From JASHVB01 sp963780805 (GTDB taxonomy: Bacteria; Pseudomonadota; Alphaproteobacteria; Acetobacterales; Acetobacteraceae), in contig CAWADP010000009.1 in the NCBI GenBank assembly GCA_963780805.1, positions 868,001 through 932,000 on the forward strand: 64,000 bases of DNA, read 5' to 3'. The notes beneath the pieces are model-generated. The model did not search any database. It was not told the origin of the DNA and saw only the letters and a list, made by a program, of their open reading frames with translations. Made by a program: the position numbers and the translations under genes. Below, in pieces: positions 8,272 through 17,096 of this stretch (positions within the stretch are counted from its first letter, which is position 1; every line of letters starts with the position of its first letter).

Positions 8272-9373
8272 ATGTCCCCGTACATGTCCCCATCCACGTC
8301 CCTATCCCGACCGGATCCCTTGTTCTGGCGCGGCAAGCGCGTGCTGGTGACCGGCCATACCGGCTTCAAGGGCGGTTGGGCCGCGCTGTGGCTGCAGCAG
8401 CTCGGCGCCGATGTCAGCGGCCTCGCGCTGCCGCCCGAGCCTCTCAGTCTGTTCTCGTTGCTGCACCTGGACGGCCCGGTGCGCTCGCATTTCGCCGACT
8501 TGCGCGATGCGCGCGCTGTGGCCGAAGCGGTGCGGACGGCGCGGCCGCAGGTCGGTACTGCATCTCGCGGCGCAGGCCCTGCTGCCGCGCGCGTTCACCG
8601 AGCCCACGGAAACCTTCGCGGTGAACGTCTCCGGCACCGTGAACCTGCTGGAGGCACTGCGCGCCACTGACGATCTTGCCGCGGTGCTGATCGTCACCTC
8701 CGACAAGGTCTATGCCGAAACCGGCGCGCCGCATGCCCATACCGAGACAGATCCGCTGGGCGGCGCCGATCCCTATTCGGCATCCAAAGCGGCTTGCGAG
8801 CTGGCCACCGTCTCGATGGCGCAGAGCTTCCTGCAGCCCCGCGGCGTCGTGGTGGCGACTGCCCGCGCGGGCAACGTCATCGGCGGCGGCGATTTCGCAC
8901 CTTGGCGGCTGGTGCCGGACGTGGTGCGCGCGGCGCGTGACGACACCGCGCTGCACCTGCGCGATGCCAATGCGACGCGGCCGTGGCAGCACGTGCTGGA
9001 CTGCGTCGGCGCCTACCTCGCCTATCTCCGCGCGCTGGCCTCCGGCCGCAACGTGCCGCTGGCGCTGAATTTCGGCCCACGCAGCACCGTGCAGCCAACG
9101 GCGGGGGAGCTGGCCGCCGCGGTACAGCAGGCACTTGGGGTCGCGGCAGGCTGGACCCAGCGGCCGGACCCTGCGCTGCCCGAACGCCATACCCTGGCGA
9201 TCAATTCGACGTTGGCGCGGCGCTGCCTGGGGTGGACCGACCGGCTGTCCGCCAAACTCATGGTCGAGCAAACGGCCGCCTGGTACCAGGCCTGGTCCGA
9301 GGGCGCCGACATGCGGGCCGTCACCTTGCGGCAAATTCGCGCCTATGAGGCACTGCCATGCACTCCGGCATGA
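8272..9373 (+). CDS. rfbG: CDP-glucose 4,6-dehydratase (interrupted by a +1 frameshift)
   Basis: Converts CDP-glucose to CDP-4-keto-6-deoxyglucose. The N-terminal part reads WRGKRVLVTGHTGFKGGWAA with the NAD motif. From about 8551 the sequence continues only in the +1 frame as VLHLAAQALLPRAF, TSDKVYAE and YSASK. One extra G near 8550-8555 (within caggtcggtac) explains the break; without it the protein would be 366 residues, normal for RfbG. Read literally, the first frame stops at 8670 and the enzyme would be lost. The last codons (EALPCTPA) lie in the first unit of a 41-bp tandem array, and the stop overlaps an ATG. CTP supply by pyrG and rfbF upstream fit the pathway. Confidence 0.9.
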
Positions 9374-9592
9374 CCTGCCAACTCTGCGAGGCACTGCCGT
9401 GCACCCTGGCATGACCTGCCGACTCTGCGAGGCACTGCCATGCACTCTGGCATGACCTGCCGACTCTGCGAGGCACTGCCGTGCACCCTGGCATGACCTG
9501 CCGACTCTGCGAGGCACTGCCATGCACTCTGGCATGACCTGCCGACTCTGCGAGGCACTGCCATGCACTCTGGCATGACCTGCCGGCTCTGC
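9347..9592. repeat. Six tandem 41-bp units spanning the rfbG end and the methyltransferase start
   Basis: Units begin with GAGG at 9347, 9388, 9429, 9470, 9511 and 9552. Each contains GAGGCACTGCC, then ATG or GTG (9358 ATG, 9399 GTG, 9440 ATG, 9481 GTG, 9522 ATG, 9563 ATG), then the first ten codons of the methyltransferase, including its CxxC motif. Because 41 is not a multiple of 3, each upstream start encodes only the 18-residue peptide MHSGMTCRLCEALPCTLA or a close variant. That peptide ends in a TGA overlapping the internal ATG of the next unit. The sixth start opens the full gene. Confidence 0.95.
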
Positions 9593-10801
9593 GGTGCCGC
9601 GCTGTCGCGCTGCCTGGTGGATCTGGGCGCGACGCCGCTCGCCAACGCTTATCTCACGCCGGAGCAAGCCGCCGCCGGCCTCGATCAGGCGTATCCCCTG
9701 CAGGTCATGGTATGCGACGGCTGCCTGCTGGTGCAGGTCGCCGAGAGCCCGCCGCCGGAAGCCATCTTCGCCGCGGACTACGCGTATTTCTCCTCGTTCT
9801 CCGCGAGTTGGGTGGCGCACGCGCGGCGCTACGCCGGGGCGACGACCGAACGCTTCGGCCTCGGCCCGGACTCGCTGGTCGCCGAGGTCGCGTCGAACGA
9901 TGGCTACCTGCTTCAGCATTTCCGTGCGGCCGGAATTCCGGTGCTGGGGATCGAACCCGCCGCCGGCGTCGCCGCCGCCGCCCGCCGCATCGGCGTGCGC
10001 ACCGAACAGGTTTTCTTCGGTGCCGACACCGCCGAGGCCCTGGCCGCGCGCTATGGCCGCGCCGACCTGATCGCCGCGAACAACGTGCTGGCGCATGTGC
10101 CCGACCTGCCCGGCTTCGTCGCCGGCTTCGCCGCGATGCTTCGCCCCGAGGGCGTCGCCACCTTCGAATTTCCGCATCTGCTGCGCCTGCTGCAACTGGT
10201 CCAGTTCGACACGATCTACCATGAGCATTTCTCCTACCTTTCCCTGCTCGTGGTGGAGCGTGTGCTGCGCGGCGCCGGGCTGCGCGCGTTCGATGTGGAG
10301 TTCCTGCCCACTCATGGCGGCTCGCTGCGGGTCTTCGCCTGCCATGCCGGCGCCAGCCACGCGCCACGCAAGGGGTTGCAAGCCGCGCGGGAGGCGGAAG
10401 CCGCCGCGGGGCTGGACCGGCCGGAGACCTATGACGGCTTCGCGCCGAAGGTGACGCGGGCGTGCCGGGACTTTCGCGATTTCGTCGCGGCGCGCCGGGT
10501 GCACGGGTGTCGGCTGGCGGCGTACGGCGCCGCGGCGAAGGGCAACACCCTGCTCAACGCCTGCGGCATTACCGCGCGCGACCTGATCTGCGTCGCCGAC
10601 CGCAATCCGGCGAAACAGGGCAAGCGGATGCCGGGCAGCCGTATTCCCGTGGTCTCTCCCGAAGCGCTGGCCGCCGAGCGGCCGGATGACGTGCTGGTGC
10701 TGCCGTGGAACATTGCCGACGAGATTGCCGCGGAACTCGCTCCCCTGCGCGCCGCGGGCACGCGGCTATGGGTCGCTCTGCCGGGGCCTCGGGTGCTGTA
10801 G
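9563..10801 (+). CDS. Class I SAM-dependent sugar C-methyltransferase (TylC3/NovU type)
   Basis: A 412-residue enzyme of the family that puts a methyl group on a ring carbon (C3 or C5) of NDP-4-keto-6-deoxysugars, acting after rfbG. An N-terminal zinc-binding domain has CRLC near the start and CDGC at about residue 52. The SAM domain shows EVASNDGYLLQHF and the motif FDTIYHEHFSYLS (catalytic His region). The C-terminal domain contains AYGAAAKGNTLLNACGI and ends in the usual LPWNIADEI. The start at 9563 is the last of six repeated starts; MTCRLC at 9575 is an alternative. The RfbC-like epimerase follows. The exact carbon methylated is inferred only from family. Confidence 0.9.
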   Translation: MHSGMTCRLCGAALSRCLVDLGATPLANAYLTPEQAAAGLDQAYPLQVMVCDGCLLVQVAESPPPEAIFAADYAYFSSFSASWVAHARRYAGATTERFGLGPDSLVAEVASNDGYLLQHFRAAGIPVLGIEPAAGVAAAARRIGVRTEQVFFGADTAEALAARYGRADLIAANNVLAHVPDLPGFVAGFAAMLRPEGVATFEFPHLLRLLQLVQFDTIYHEHFSYLSLLVVERVLRGAGLRAFDVEFLPTHGGSLRVFACHAGASHAPRKGLQAAREAEAAAGLDRPETYDGFAPKVTRACRDFRDFVAARRVHGCRLAAYGAAAKGNTLLNACGITARDLICVADRNPAKQGKRMPGSRIPVVSPEALAAERPDDVLVLPWNIADEIAAELAPLRAAGTRLWVALPGPRVL

Positions 10802-10847
10802 GGTCAGACCAGGTGCGGGCGTGAGAAGAGAAGCAAGAACAAGAACA

Positions 10848-10968
10848 GGAACACTCCCTTTGCTTGAGGGAGGGGGCTGGGGGGAGGGGGCGTACAACGA
10901 CGGCAATCGTTTGTTCGCATCCCTCCCCCCAGTCCCCTCTCTCAAGGGGAAGGGGCGTTTCTTCCCTG
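10848..10968. repeat. Palindromic element, family B copy 3 (intergenic)
   Basis: Outer arms at about 10850-10890 (ctccctttgcttgagggagg) and 10925-10965 (ctctctcaaggggaaggg) form an imperfect hairpin related to the copies at 802 and 7340. It occupies most of the 221-base gap before the RfbC-like gene; nothing else is seen there. Confidence 0.7.
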
Positions 10969-11022
10969 TCCTTGTTCTCGCCCCATTCTTCTGCTTGGCT
11001 GTGCCGCAGCCGCTATAGCAAC

Positions 11023-11556
11023 ATGCGCTTCGTCCCCACCAAGCTGCCCGGAGTTCTGGGCGTCGAACCCACCCCGCATCGTGACGAACGCGGGCTGTTC
11101 TCGCGCCTCTATTGCCCGGTTGAATGCACCACCGCGGGCGCCGTGCTGCCGTACCCGTTCCAGATCAGCCTGTCCCGCAACCCCAACACCCACACGTTGC
11201 GCGGCATGCACTTCCAGATGCCACCCCACGCTGAAACGAAACTGGTGCGCGCGGTGCGCGGGCGCGCCTACGACGTCGTGATCGATCTCCGCCGCGACAG
11301 TCCGGCTTACCTGGCATGGTTCGCAATCGAACTGGATGCGGACGCGATGAATGCGGTGTTCATTCCGCCCGGCTGCGCGCACGGCTTCCTGACGCTGCAA
11401 CCGGACACCGATATTCTCTATCAGATCAGCCCGCCCTACGTGCCAGGACAGGCGCGCGGCGTGCGGTGGAACGACCCGGCCATCGCGATCGATTGGCCGG
11501 CCACTCCGGCGGTGCGGGACGCGCGCGACGCAGGCTGGCCGGACTGGGTCCCCTGA
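11023..11556 (+). CDS. rfbC: dTDP-4-dehydrorhamnose 3,5-epimerase family protein
   Basis: A cupin-fold epimerase of 177 residues acting on a 4-keto-6-deoxyhexose nucleotide. Family marks are DERGLFSRL, SLSRNPNTHTLRGMHFQ (catalytic His in GMHFQ), ETKLVRAVRGRAYDVVIDLR, FIPPGCAHGFLTL and the ending RWNDPAIAIDWP. The context with rfbF and rfbG suggests a CDP-4-keto substrate instead of dTDP, so the symbol is by family and not by proven substrate. The start at 11023 gives MRFVPTKLPG, a normal beginning; the longer frame upstream runs through repeat B copy 3 and is not supported. Confidence 0.88.
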   Translation: MRFVPTKLPGVLGVEPTPHRDERGLFSRLYCPVECTTAGAVLPYPFQISLSRNPNTHTLRGMHFQMPPHAETKLVRAVRGRAYDVVIDLRRDSPAYLAWFAIELDADAMNAVFIPPGCAHGFLTLQPDTDILYQISPPYVPGQARGVRWNDPAIAIDWPATPAVRDARDAGWPDWVP

Positions 11557-11718
11557 GCGGTGAGGGCTGGCGTCGGTAGCCCGATGAAAAGTGTGAGGCT
11601 TTTCCTGTAACTGTTTGATAACGTCGCTCACGATCCGGCGACAGCCGGCGATTGCCGGTCGCCGCCGCGGCCCGACGCTGCTATCTCTGCGCCACACCCC
11701 GACAACATGGAGACTACG

Positions 11719-12036
11719 ATGACAGAGACCGACGATCTCTCGGCGCGGCTGGCCGCGCTGGAGACGGTGCTGCGGCATCTCGTCACGCATCTCGCGCTGC
11801 ACAGCGAGGATCCGCCGCGCTGGGTCGCCACCCGCCGCGTGCTCGCGTTGCACGAGGTGCAGGAGCACCCGCCCCAGCCTGGCAATGCCGCGGCGCGCGC
11901 GCAGGTCGCCGGGCTGGAGCAGGCGATCGCCGGGTTTTTCGAGCCGGTCGAGGGGGTCATCGGCGCCTATGGCGTGACGCCTGGCGTGACTCCGGCGGGG
12001 CGCTCCGAGGCAACGCCTGGCGCCGCATCGCGTTGA
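11719..12036 (+). CDS. Small hypothetical protein
   Basis: A 105-residue acidic protein beginning MTETDDLSARLAALETVLRHL. GGAG eight bases upstream favours 11719 over the in-frame ATG at 11707. The N-terminal half predicts helix (leucine heptads, possible coiled coil); residues 40-75 are helical and Ala-rich; the tail is Gly/Pro/Thr-rich (GVTPGVTPAG). No membrane segment or known domain was recognised. Codon use is like that of its neighbours. Function unknown. Confidence 0.6.
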   Translation: MTETDDLSARLAALETVLRHLVTHLALHSEDPPRWVATRRVLALHEVQEHPPQPGNAAARAQVAGLEQAIAGFFEPVEGVIGAYGVTPGVTPAGRSEATPGAASR

Positions 12037-12108
12037 AGTTTTACGCCCTGGCGTCGCAGCGCCGCCGGGCTCGGGTCGTCCCGAATCTGCCGATGGAGAG
12101 AAGGGACC

Positions 12109-12456
12109 ATGATACGCAGCTTTGCCGTTTTGCTATGCGTCGGTGTCGCGCTGGCAGCACCGCGCGCCGAAGCCCAGAACCCCCAACCGGCGCCGCCCGG
12201 CGTAACGCCCGCACCGGTGGCCCCGCCGAGTTCGCCCTCGCCACCGCCGGAGCAAATCGCGCCGCCCGGCAAGGACGCGCAGGCCGGAGGCCATACGCTC
12301 AGTGACAAGCTGGCGCGGCAGCAGGGCATGCTCGACCCGCCGCGCGCGGTGGATCCGAGCATGGCCGTCCAGCCGCCCGCGCAGGCGCAAGGCACGATGC
12401 CGGTGATTCGCCCGCCAGGCTCGCCGGGCGGTAACCAGCAGGTGGTGCCGAAGTAG
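12109..12456 (+). CDS. Small secreted proline-rich protein
   Basis: A 115-residue protein with a clear N-terminal signal peptide (MIRSFAVLLCVGVALAAPRAEAQ, cleavage probably after AEA). The rest is Pro/Ala/Gln-rich and low in complexity, so it is probably disordered in the periplasm. GGAGAG lies at the right distance before the ATG. No catalytic motif is seen. It may be a lineage-specific envelope protein; function unknown. Confidence 0.65.
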   Translation: MIRSFAVLLCVGVALAAPRAEAQNPQPAPPGVTPAPVAPPSSPSPPPEQIAPPGKDAQAGGHTLSDKLARQQGMLDPPRAVDPSMAVQPPAQAQGTMPVIRPPGSPGGNQQVVPK

Positions 12457-12536
12457 TCCGCCGGGTTCCGAGGGCTCGATGCCTTCGGTGATCCTGTCAT
12501 TCGGTGATTCTCGTAATCGATGCGCCCGCCTGCATC

Positions 12537-12835
12537 TGTCATTGTGAGGGCAGCGAAGCGATCTCCCGGAGAGTACGCACGTCATTCACGGTTCGTCACC
12601 ATTCTCCATGGTGCTCGTCACCGTCCATGGTGCTCGTCACCGTCCATGGTGCTCGTCACCGTCCATGGTGCTCGTCACGTCCATGGTGCTCGTCACCGTC
12701 GATGGTGCGTCGCCATTTGCCGTGCGTCACTCGTGGGAGATTGTCTCGCCGTGCGTGCCCTCGCCGTGCGTGCCGTTCTCCTCCGTGCGTGCCCTCGCCG
12801 TGCGTGCCCTCGCCGTGCGTGCAATGGCGATCAGT
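12537..12835. repeat. Family A palindrome carrying two internal tandem arrays; encodes the C-terminus of the flippase
   Basis: The left end at 12537-12588 (tgtcattgtgagggcagcga and following) matches the family A left arm. A 19-bp unit (catggtgctcgtcaccgtc) then repeats about six times at 12607-12718. A second array based on ccgtgcgtgccctcg follows at about 12750-12822, apparently a degenerate expansion of the element's right arm, and it ends in gcaatggcg. On the minus strand these repeats are translated as the last ~50 residues of the flippase. Confidence 0.75.
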
Positions 12836-14284
12836 GCGCCAGCGCCTGACCACATGCTCGATCGATCCGACCATCAACGCGAGCAATACCAGACAGCACA
12901 CCGCCTGCACCGCCGAGCAAACCCATAGCGCGTTCACCGCCGACAGCCCGTGCGCGTGCGCCAGCAGCACGGCTCCGACGATCAGGAGCAACCGGCATAC
13001 CTGCCACACCGCCGGCGTCACCTGATGCTCCAGCATCTGCAACGTCGTGGAAACCGGGTGCAGCACCGACAGCATGAGGTAAGACAGGCTGAGCGCACGC
13101 AAGTACGGCACGGCATCGGCCCATCGCGCGCCGAACAACAGCGGGAATGCCCAGGCGGCCATCAGGTTGGCGAGCAAGATCCATCCCGCGACCAGCAGGA
13201 ATTGCAGCGGGACGACCTGATAGAACCGGCGGCGGAGCAAGACCGGGTCCTGGGAGATGGCGCGGCCTGCCTCGCCGGTGAAGACCTGAAGCAGCGAGGT
13301 GCTCAGAATAAGCATCGGGCGCGCGATCACGCGTTCCGAGAGAAACATGAACCCCGCAATCTGGCTGGAATAGCACGCAGTGAACAACACGAACAAAACA
13401 GTGCCTGCCCCGGCGCTGTCCAACATGCGGGTCCAGCTTGCGAACAAGGGAAAGCCAGCGTAGCGGCGCGCCGTCCCGGCGATGCCGCCCCATGTCACTC
13501 CGCGCAGCCACGCGCGCTGGCGCAGCACGAACCGGCTGAACAACAGCAACGTGCCGCTGGACTGGCCGATGATATAGCCCAGCACCAAACCAGGCACGCC
13601 GCACCCGGCCAACCCCAACAGAATTTGCGAGACCGGCCCGCTGACGCCTTGCGAGATGCGAGTCCTGGCGATGTCCTTGAATGCACCGCTGCGGGTGGCG
13701 AGCGCGACCATGATGTAATAGCCGCCCAGGCAGGCGAAACCGATGGGAAGCAGCCAGCGGCCGTCCGCCAACGGCGCGACCTGCAGCACGGCCAGCGTGT
13801 GCGGGGACACCAGCCAGGCGAACAAGGCAACCAGGGTGGTGGTGGCGACCAGTGCAAGGGCGTTGAGCGCGAGCAGGTTGGCGCATTCGCCGTCCGCCAG
13901 GCAGATTGGAATCGCGATATCAAGCCCAAGGCTGGCGATCATGCCGAAGATCCCCAGGACTGCGCCATAGACGCTGAGATATCCGAACTCGCTCGGGCTA
14001 TAGAGCCGCGTCAGCAACGGCGACAGGAGCAGGCTTACTGCCTGCCCCGCTACCGTTCCCGCCAGCATCACCGAAACGTTCCAGGCGAACGTACGCCGCG
14101 TGGCATGCTGCCTCAGGCGTTGCAGTCGGCCGCGCAGGGCGGACGGCAGCCGGATGGCCAGCGGGCTTGGGGTGGAGGTCATGCGTTGGCCGATTAGGGT
14201 CATGCCGGCCGGCGTGCTTGCAAGCATCAGTTTTGTTGCCACCTCCGTTCCGATGGTCACTTTCCTGTACGGCGGGAACGCCAT
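12656..14284 (-). CDS. Polysaccharide flippase, Wzx/MATE-like (oligosaccharide repeat-unit translocase)
   Basis: An integral inner-membrane protein of about 540 residues with a series of hydrophobic helices from residue ~70 to ~480 (VSVMLAGTVAGQAVSLLLSP, YLSVYGAVLGIFGMIASLGL and others). The opening LSPLLTRLYSPSEFGYLSVY is the classical Wzx N-terminal signature. It probably flips lipid-linked glycan made by the adjacent sugar genes. It is convergent with that cluster. The last ~50 residues (THGEGTHGEGTHGGERHARR and on to DEHHGR) are hydrophilic repeats encoded by tandem DNA arrays and not part of the family. Start uncertain: 14284 is the longest, and a Met about 35 codons later (MTSTPSPLA) is possible. 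Confidence 0.88.
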   Translation of the reverse strand: MAFPPYRKVTIGTEVATKLMLASTPAGMTLIGQRMTSTPSPLAIRLPSALRGRLQRLRQHATRRTFAWNVSVMLAGTVAGQAVSLLLSPLLTRLYSPSEFGYLSVYGAVLGIFGMIASLGLDIAIPICLADGECANLLALNALALVATTTLVALFAWLVSPHTLAVLQVAPLADGRWLLPIGFACLGGYYIMVALATRSGAFKDIARTRISQGVSGPVSQILLGLAGCGVPGLVLGYIIGQSSGTLLLFSRFVLRQRAWLRGVTWGGIAGTARRYAGFPLFASWTRMLDSAGAGTVLFVLFTACYSSQIAGFMFLSERVIARPMLILSTSLLQVFTGEAGRAISQDPVLLRRRFYQVVPLQFLLVAGWILLANLMAAWAFPLLFGARWADAVPYLRALSLSYLMLSVLHPVSTTLQMLEHQVTPAVWQVCRLLLIVGAVLLAHAHGLSAVNALWVCSAVQAVCCLVLLALMVGSIEHVVRRWRTDRHCTHGEGTHGEGTHGGERHARRGHARRDNLPRVTHGKWRRTIDGDEHHGRDEHHGR

Positions 14285-14440
14285 CGCAATCGTGATGGAT
14301 CACATTTGCACCGAAGGGCTTGTCGCACCGCGTGCGGTGATCTCGGCTGCCCCGGTGGACGGCTTACAATCGGGATACACGCCGGAAACATCGACCGCCT
14401 ACTTCGACTGCGGCGAACGATTTCGAAGTGGAGGTCCTCC

Positions 14441-14770
14441 ATGTTCCCGTCCAAACGCATCGCAGCCGTCGGCGCCGTGGCCGGCCTCGCGGCGCTCGGG
14501 GTCGCAGCTATGCCGAGCCAGGCGAACGCATGGTGGCGCGGCCCGGGATTCGGCATCAGCCTGTGGGTGCCGCCGGTGGTGGTTGCGCCCGCGCCGGTCT
14601 ACGCCCCGCCGCCCGTGTACTATGCCCCGCCGCCTGCGTACTATGCCCCGCCGCCTGCGTACTACGGTGCGCCGCCCGCCGCGTATTACGGTGGGCCGCC
14701 GCAGTCCCAGCGCGCGTGGGTGCCGCCGCATTGGGAGAACGGCGCTTGGGTTGCCGGTCACTGGGCGTAA
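14441..14770 (+). CDS. YXWGXW-type secreted/envelope protein with PPPxYY repeats
   Basis: A 109-residue exported protein. The signal peptide runs from MFPSKRIAAVGAVAGLAALG to SQANA. The mature part has four or more repeats of YYAPPPA, encoded by 21-bp units, and ends WVPPHWENGAWVAGHWA, the YXWGXW-like signature of small envelope proteins in alphaproteobacteria. GGAGG eight bases before the ATG fixes the start. Role unknown, presumably surface or periplasmic. Confidence 0.8.
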   Translation: MFPSKRIAAVGAVAGLAALGVAAMPSQANAWWRGPGFGISLWVPPVVVAPAPVYAPPPVYYAPPPAYYAPPPAYYGAPPAAYYGGPPQSQRAWVPPHWENGAWVAGHWA

Positions 14771-14780
14771 CCGTCCGGCC

Positions 14781-15135
14781 GTGGACTGGCCCGCCTGACT
14801 ATCGCGGTCCCGACCATCTCGGGCCTGACCATCTTGGGCCGGACCATCGCAAGGCCTGACTATTGCGGTCCCGACTATCGCGGTCCCGACCATCCCGGGC
14901 CTGACTGTCGCGGGCCGGACCATCGCGAGCCTGACCAACGCCGGCCCGGCCCTCACGGACTCGGCCCTCACGGACTGGGCCGGCACGGACATGACCGGCG
15001 TGGCAAGTCATCCCGGGACCCATCCCGGGGCCTGACAGGATCGGGATCCGACCGCCACGGCCCCAACCGTGCTCCGCCCAACTTCTCGAGGAGATGCCAA
15101 CTTCTCGAGGAGATGCCAACTTCTCGAGGAGATGA
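14781..15135. repeat. Degenerate 15-bp repeat tract followed by three 19-bp repeats
   Basis: This fills the 400-base gap after the YXWGXW gene. 14781-14960 consists of degenerate 15-mers close to gaccatcgcgggcct. In one frame they read as (R/H)GPD(H/Y) pentapeptides, interrupted by a +1 shift near 14856. At 15079-15135 caacttctcgaggagatgc occurs three times exactly; each copy contains GAGGAGATG, a Shine-Dalgarno/start look-alike. I see no convincing gene here. Confidence 0.8.
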
Positions 15136-15171
15136 TTGACGGGCGGCTTCCATCGGTTCACCGCTCCTCCC

Positions 15172-17095
15172 ATGCTCCGTTTTGCCGAATCCCTGCTCGA
15201 CCCCACGGCCCGTCCTCCGGAGGAACCGCCCGCCCCCGAGGCGCTCTCCGGACCGGCGCCGGCGGTCGGCGGCAGGAACAGGTCCCGGATCCGGACTGTT
15301 CCGCTTCTATCTGCATTTTATCCGGCAGGAGCGTTGGCTCGCTGTCGCGATGTTCGTCCTTGGCGGGATGATCGCTGTCCTGGATGCTTCGATCCCCGCC
15401 TTCATCGGCCGCACCGTCACGCTGGTGTCCGGTCATGAGCCGGCGACGCTGCTGCATGACGCCTGGCCGCAATTCGCCTTCATGGCCGGCGTGCTGCTGC
15501 TGGCGCGGCCGGTGGTATTCCTCAGCTACGTCGTCCTCATTAACCAGATAGTTAATCCCGGCCTGTCGAACATGATCCGCTGGCAGAACCACTGGCATGT
15601 GGTGCGCCAGAGCTGGACCTTCTTCCAGAACGATTTCGCCGGCCGCATTGCCAACCGCGTCATCCAAACCGGGCCGGCGGTGCGCGAGAGCCTGGTGATG
15701 ACATTCGACGCCGGCTGGTACATCGTCGTCTACGGCAGCAGCGCCCTGCTGCTGCTGGTGTCGATCGACTGGCGCCTGACGCCGCCCATCCTGGTGTGGT
15801 TCGCGGGCTATGCCGCGATGCTTTGGTACGTGGTGCCCCGCATGCGCGAACGGTCCCGCCGCGCGTCGGAGATGCGGTCGCAACTCACCGGCCGCGTGGT
15901 GGACAGCTACACCAACATCCTGACCGTCAAGTTGTTCGCCCGCGCGCAGGACGAGGACGCCTGGGTGCGCGAGGCGGTGGACGAGCACACGGTCGCCTTC
16001 CGTGACCAGACGCGCATGATCACCGGCTACATCATGATCCTGGCGGTGATGAACGCGTTGATGGTCGTCGCCATGGCGGCGGTTTCGATCTGGCAATGGA
16101 GCAATGGCCGGATCTCGGTCGGCGCGGTGGCGACGGCGCTGCCGCTGGCCTGGCAGCTTACCAACATGGCCGGCTGGGTGGCGCGCAACGTCACCGCGAT
16201 CTTCGAGAATATCGGCACGGTGCAGGACGGCATGCGCTCGATCGCGGTGCGGCGGCAGATGCCGGACGCACCGGACGCGGTGCCGCTGCGCGTGACCGGC
16301 GGAGAGATCCGTTTCGATCACGTGCGTTTCGATTACGGCCGCTTGCGTGCGCCGGATCGTGACGGACGGCGGCTGGCGGTGCTGCACGGCATCGACCTGA
16401 CGATCGCGCCAGGGGAACGCGTCGGTCTGGTCGGACCGTCCGGCGCGGGCAAGTCCACGCTGGTCAACCTGCTGCTGCATTTCTACGACCCGGAGCATGG
16501 ACGCATCCTGATCGACGGCCAGGACATCGCGCATGTCACGCAGGAGAGCCTGCGCGGCCAGATCGCCATGGTGACGCAGGATACGTCGCTGCTGCACCGC
16601 TCGATCCGCGACAACATTCGCTATGGCCGGCCGGACGCCACCGAGGCGATGATCGTCGATGCGGCGCGGCGGGCGGAGGCGGAGGAGTTCATCCTCGGGC
16701 TTGAGGACTGGCACGGCCGCACCGGCTACGACGCGCAGGTGGGCGAGCGCGGCGTGAAGCTGTCCGGCGGGCAGCGGCAGCGTGTGGCGCTGGCGCGGGT
16801 GATCCTGAAGGATGCGCCGATCCTGGTGCTGGACGAAGCGACATCCGCACTGGACTCCGAAGTGGAAGCAGCGATTCAGGGCCAACTCGACGCGTTGATG
16901 GAGGGGCGCACGGTGATAGCGATCGCGCATCGGTTATCGACGATCGCGCGGATGGACCGGCTGGTGGTGCTGGACCGCGGGCGGATCGCGGAGACGGGGT
17001 CGCACCGCGAACTCCTGGCGGCGACGGGCGTGTACGCGCGGCTGTGGCACCGGCAATCGGGCGGGTTCGTGGGGGAACTGGCGGGAGCGAAATAG
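15172..17095 (+). CDS. ABC transporter, fused permease and ATPase (MsbA-like exporter); probable frameshift near the N-terminus
   Basis: A half-transporter of about 640 residues: six hydrophobic helices (residues ~45-330) and a C-terminal ATPase. ATPase motifs are GLVGPSGAGKSTLVNLL (Walker A), MVTQDTSLLHRSI (Q-loop), KLSGGQRQRVALARVIL (signature), PILVLDEATSALD (Walker B) and IAIAHRLSTI (H-loop). It probably exports a lipid or glycolipid. MLRFAESLLDPTARPPEEPP at 15172 is the family-typical N-terminus, but the transporter body from GLFRFYLHF is in the +1 frame. Removing one G from caggtc at 15279-15284 joins them. A literal reading would need the TTG at 15182 and gives an atypical Arg/Pro-rich start. 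No clear SD precedes 15172. Confidence 0.88.
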
Positions 17096-17096
17096 G

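Noticed and set aside
9347..9592. CRISPR array
   Set aside because: Units are contiguous without spacers and match the adjacent gene junction. The same holds for the other arrays in the window.
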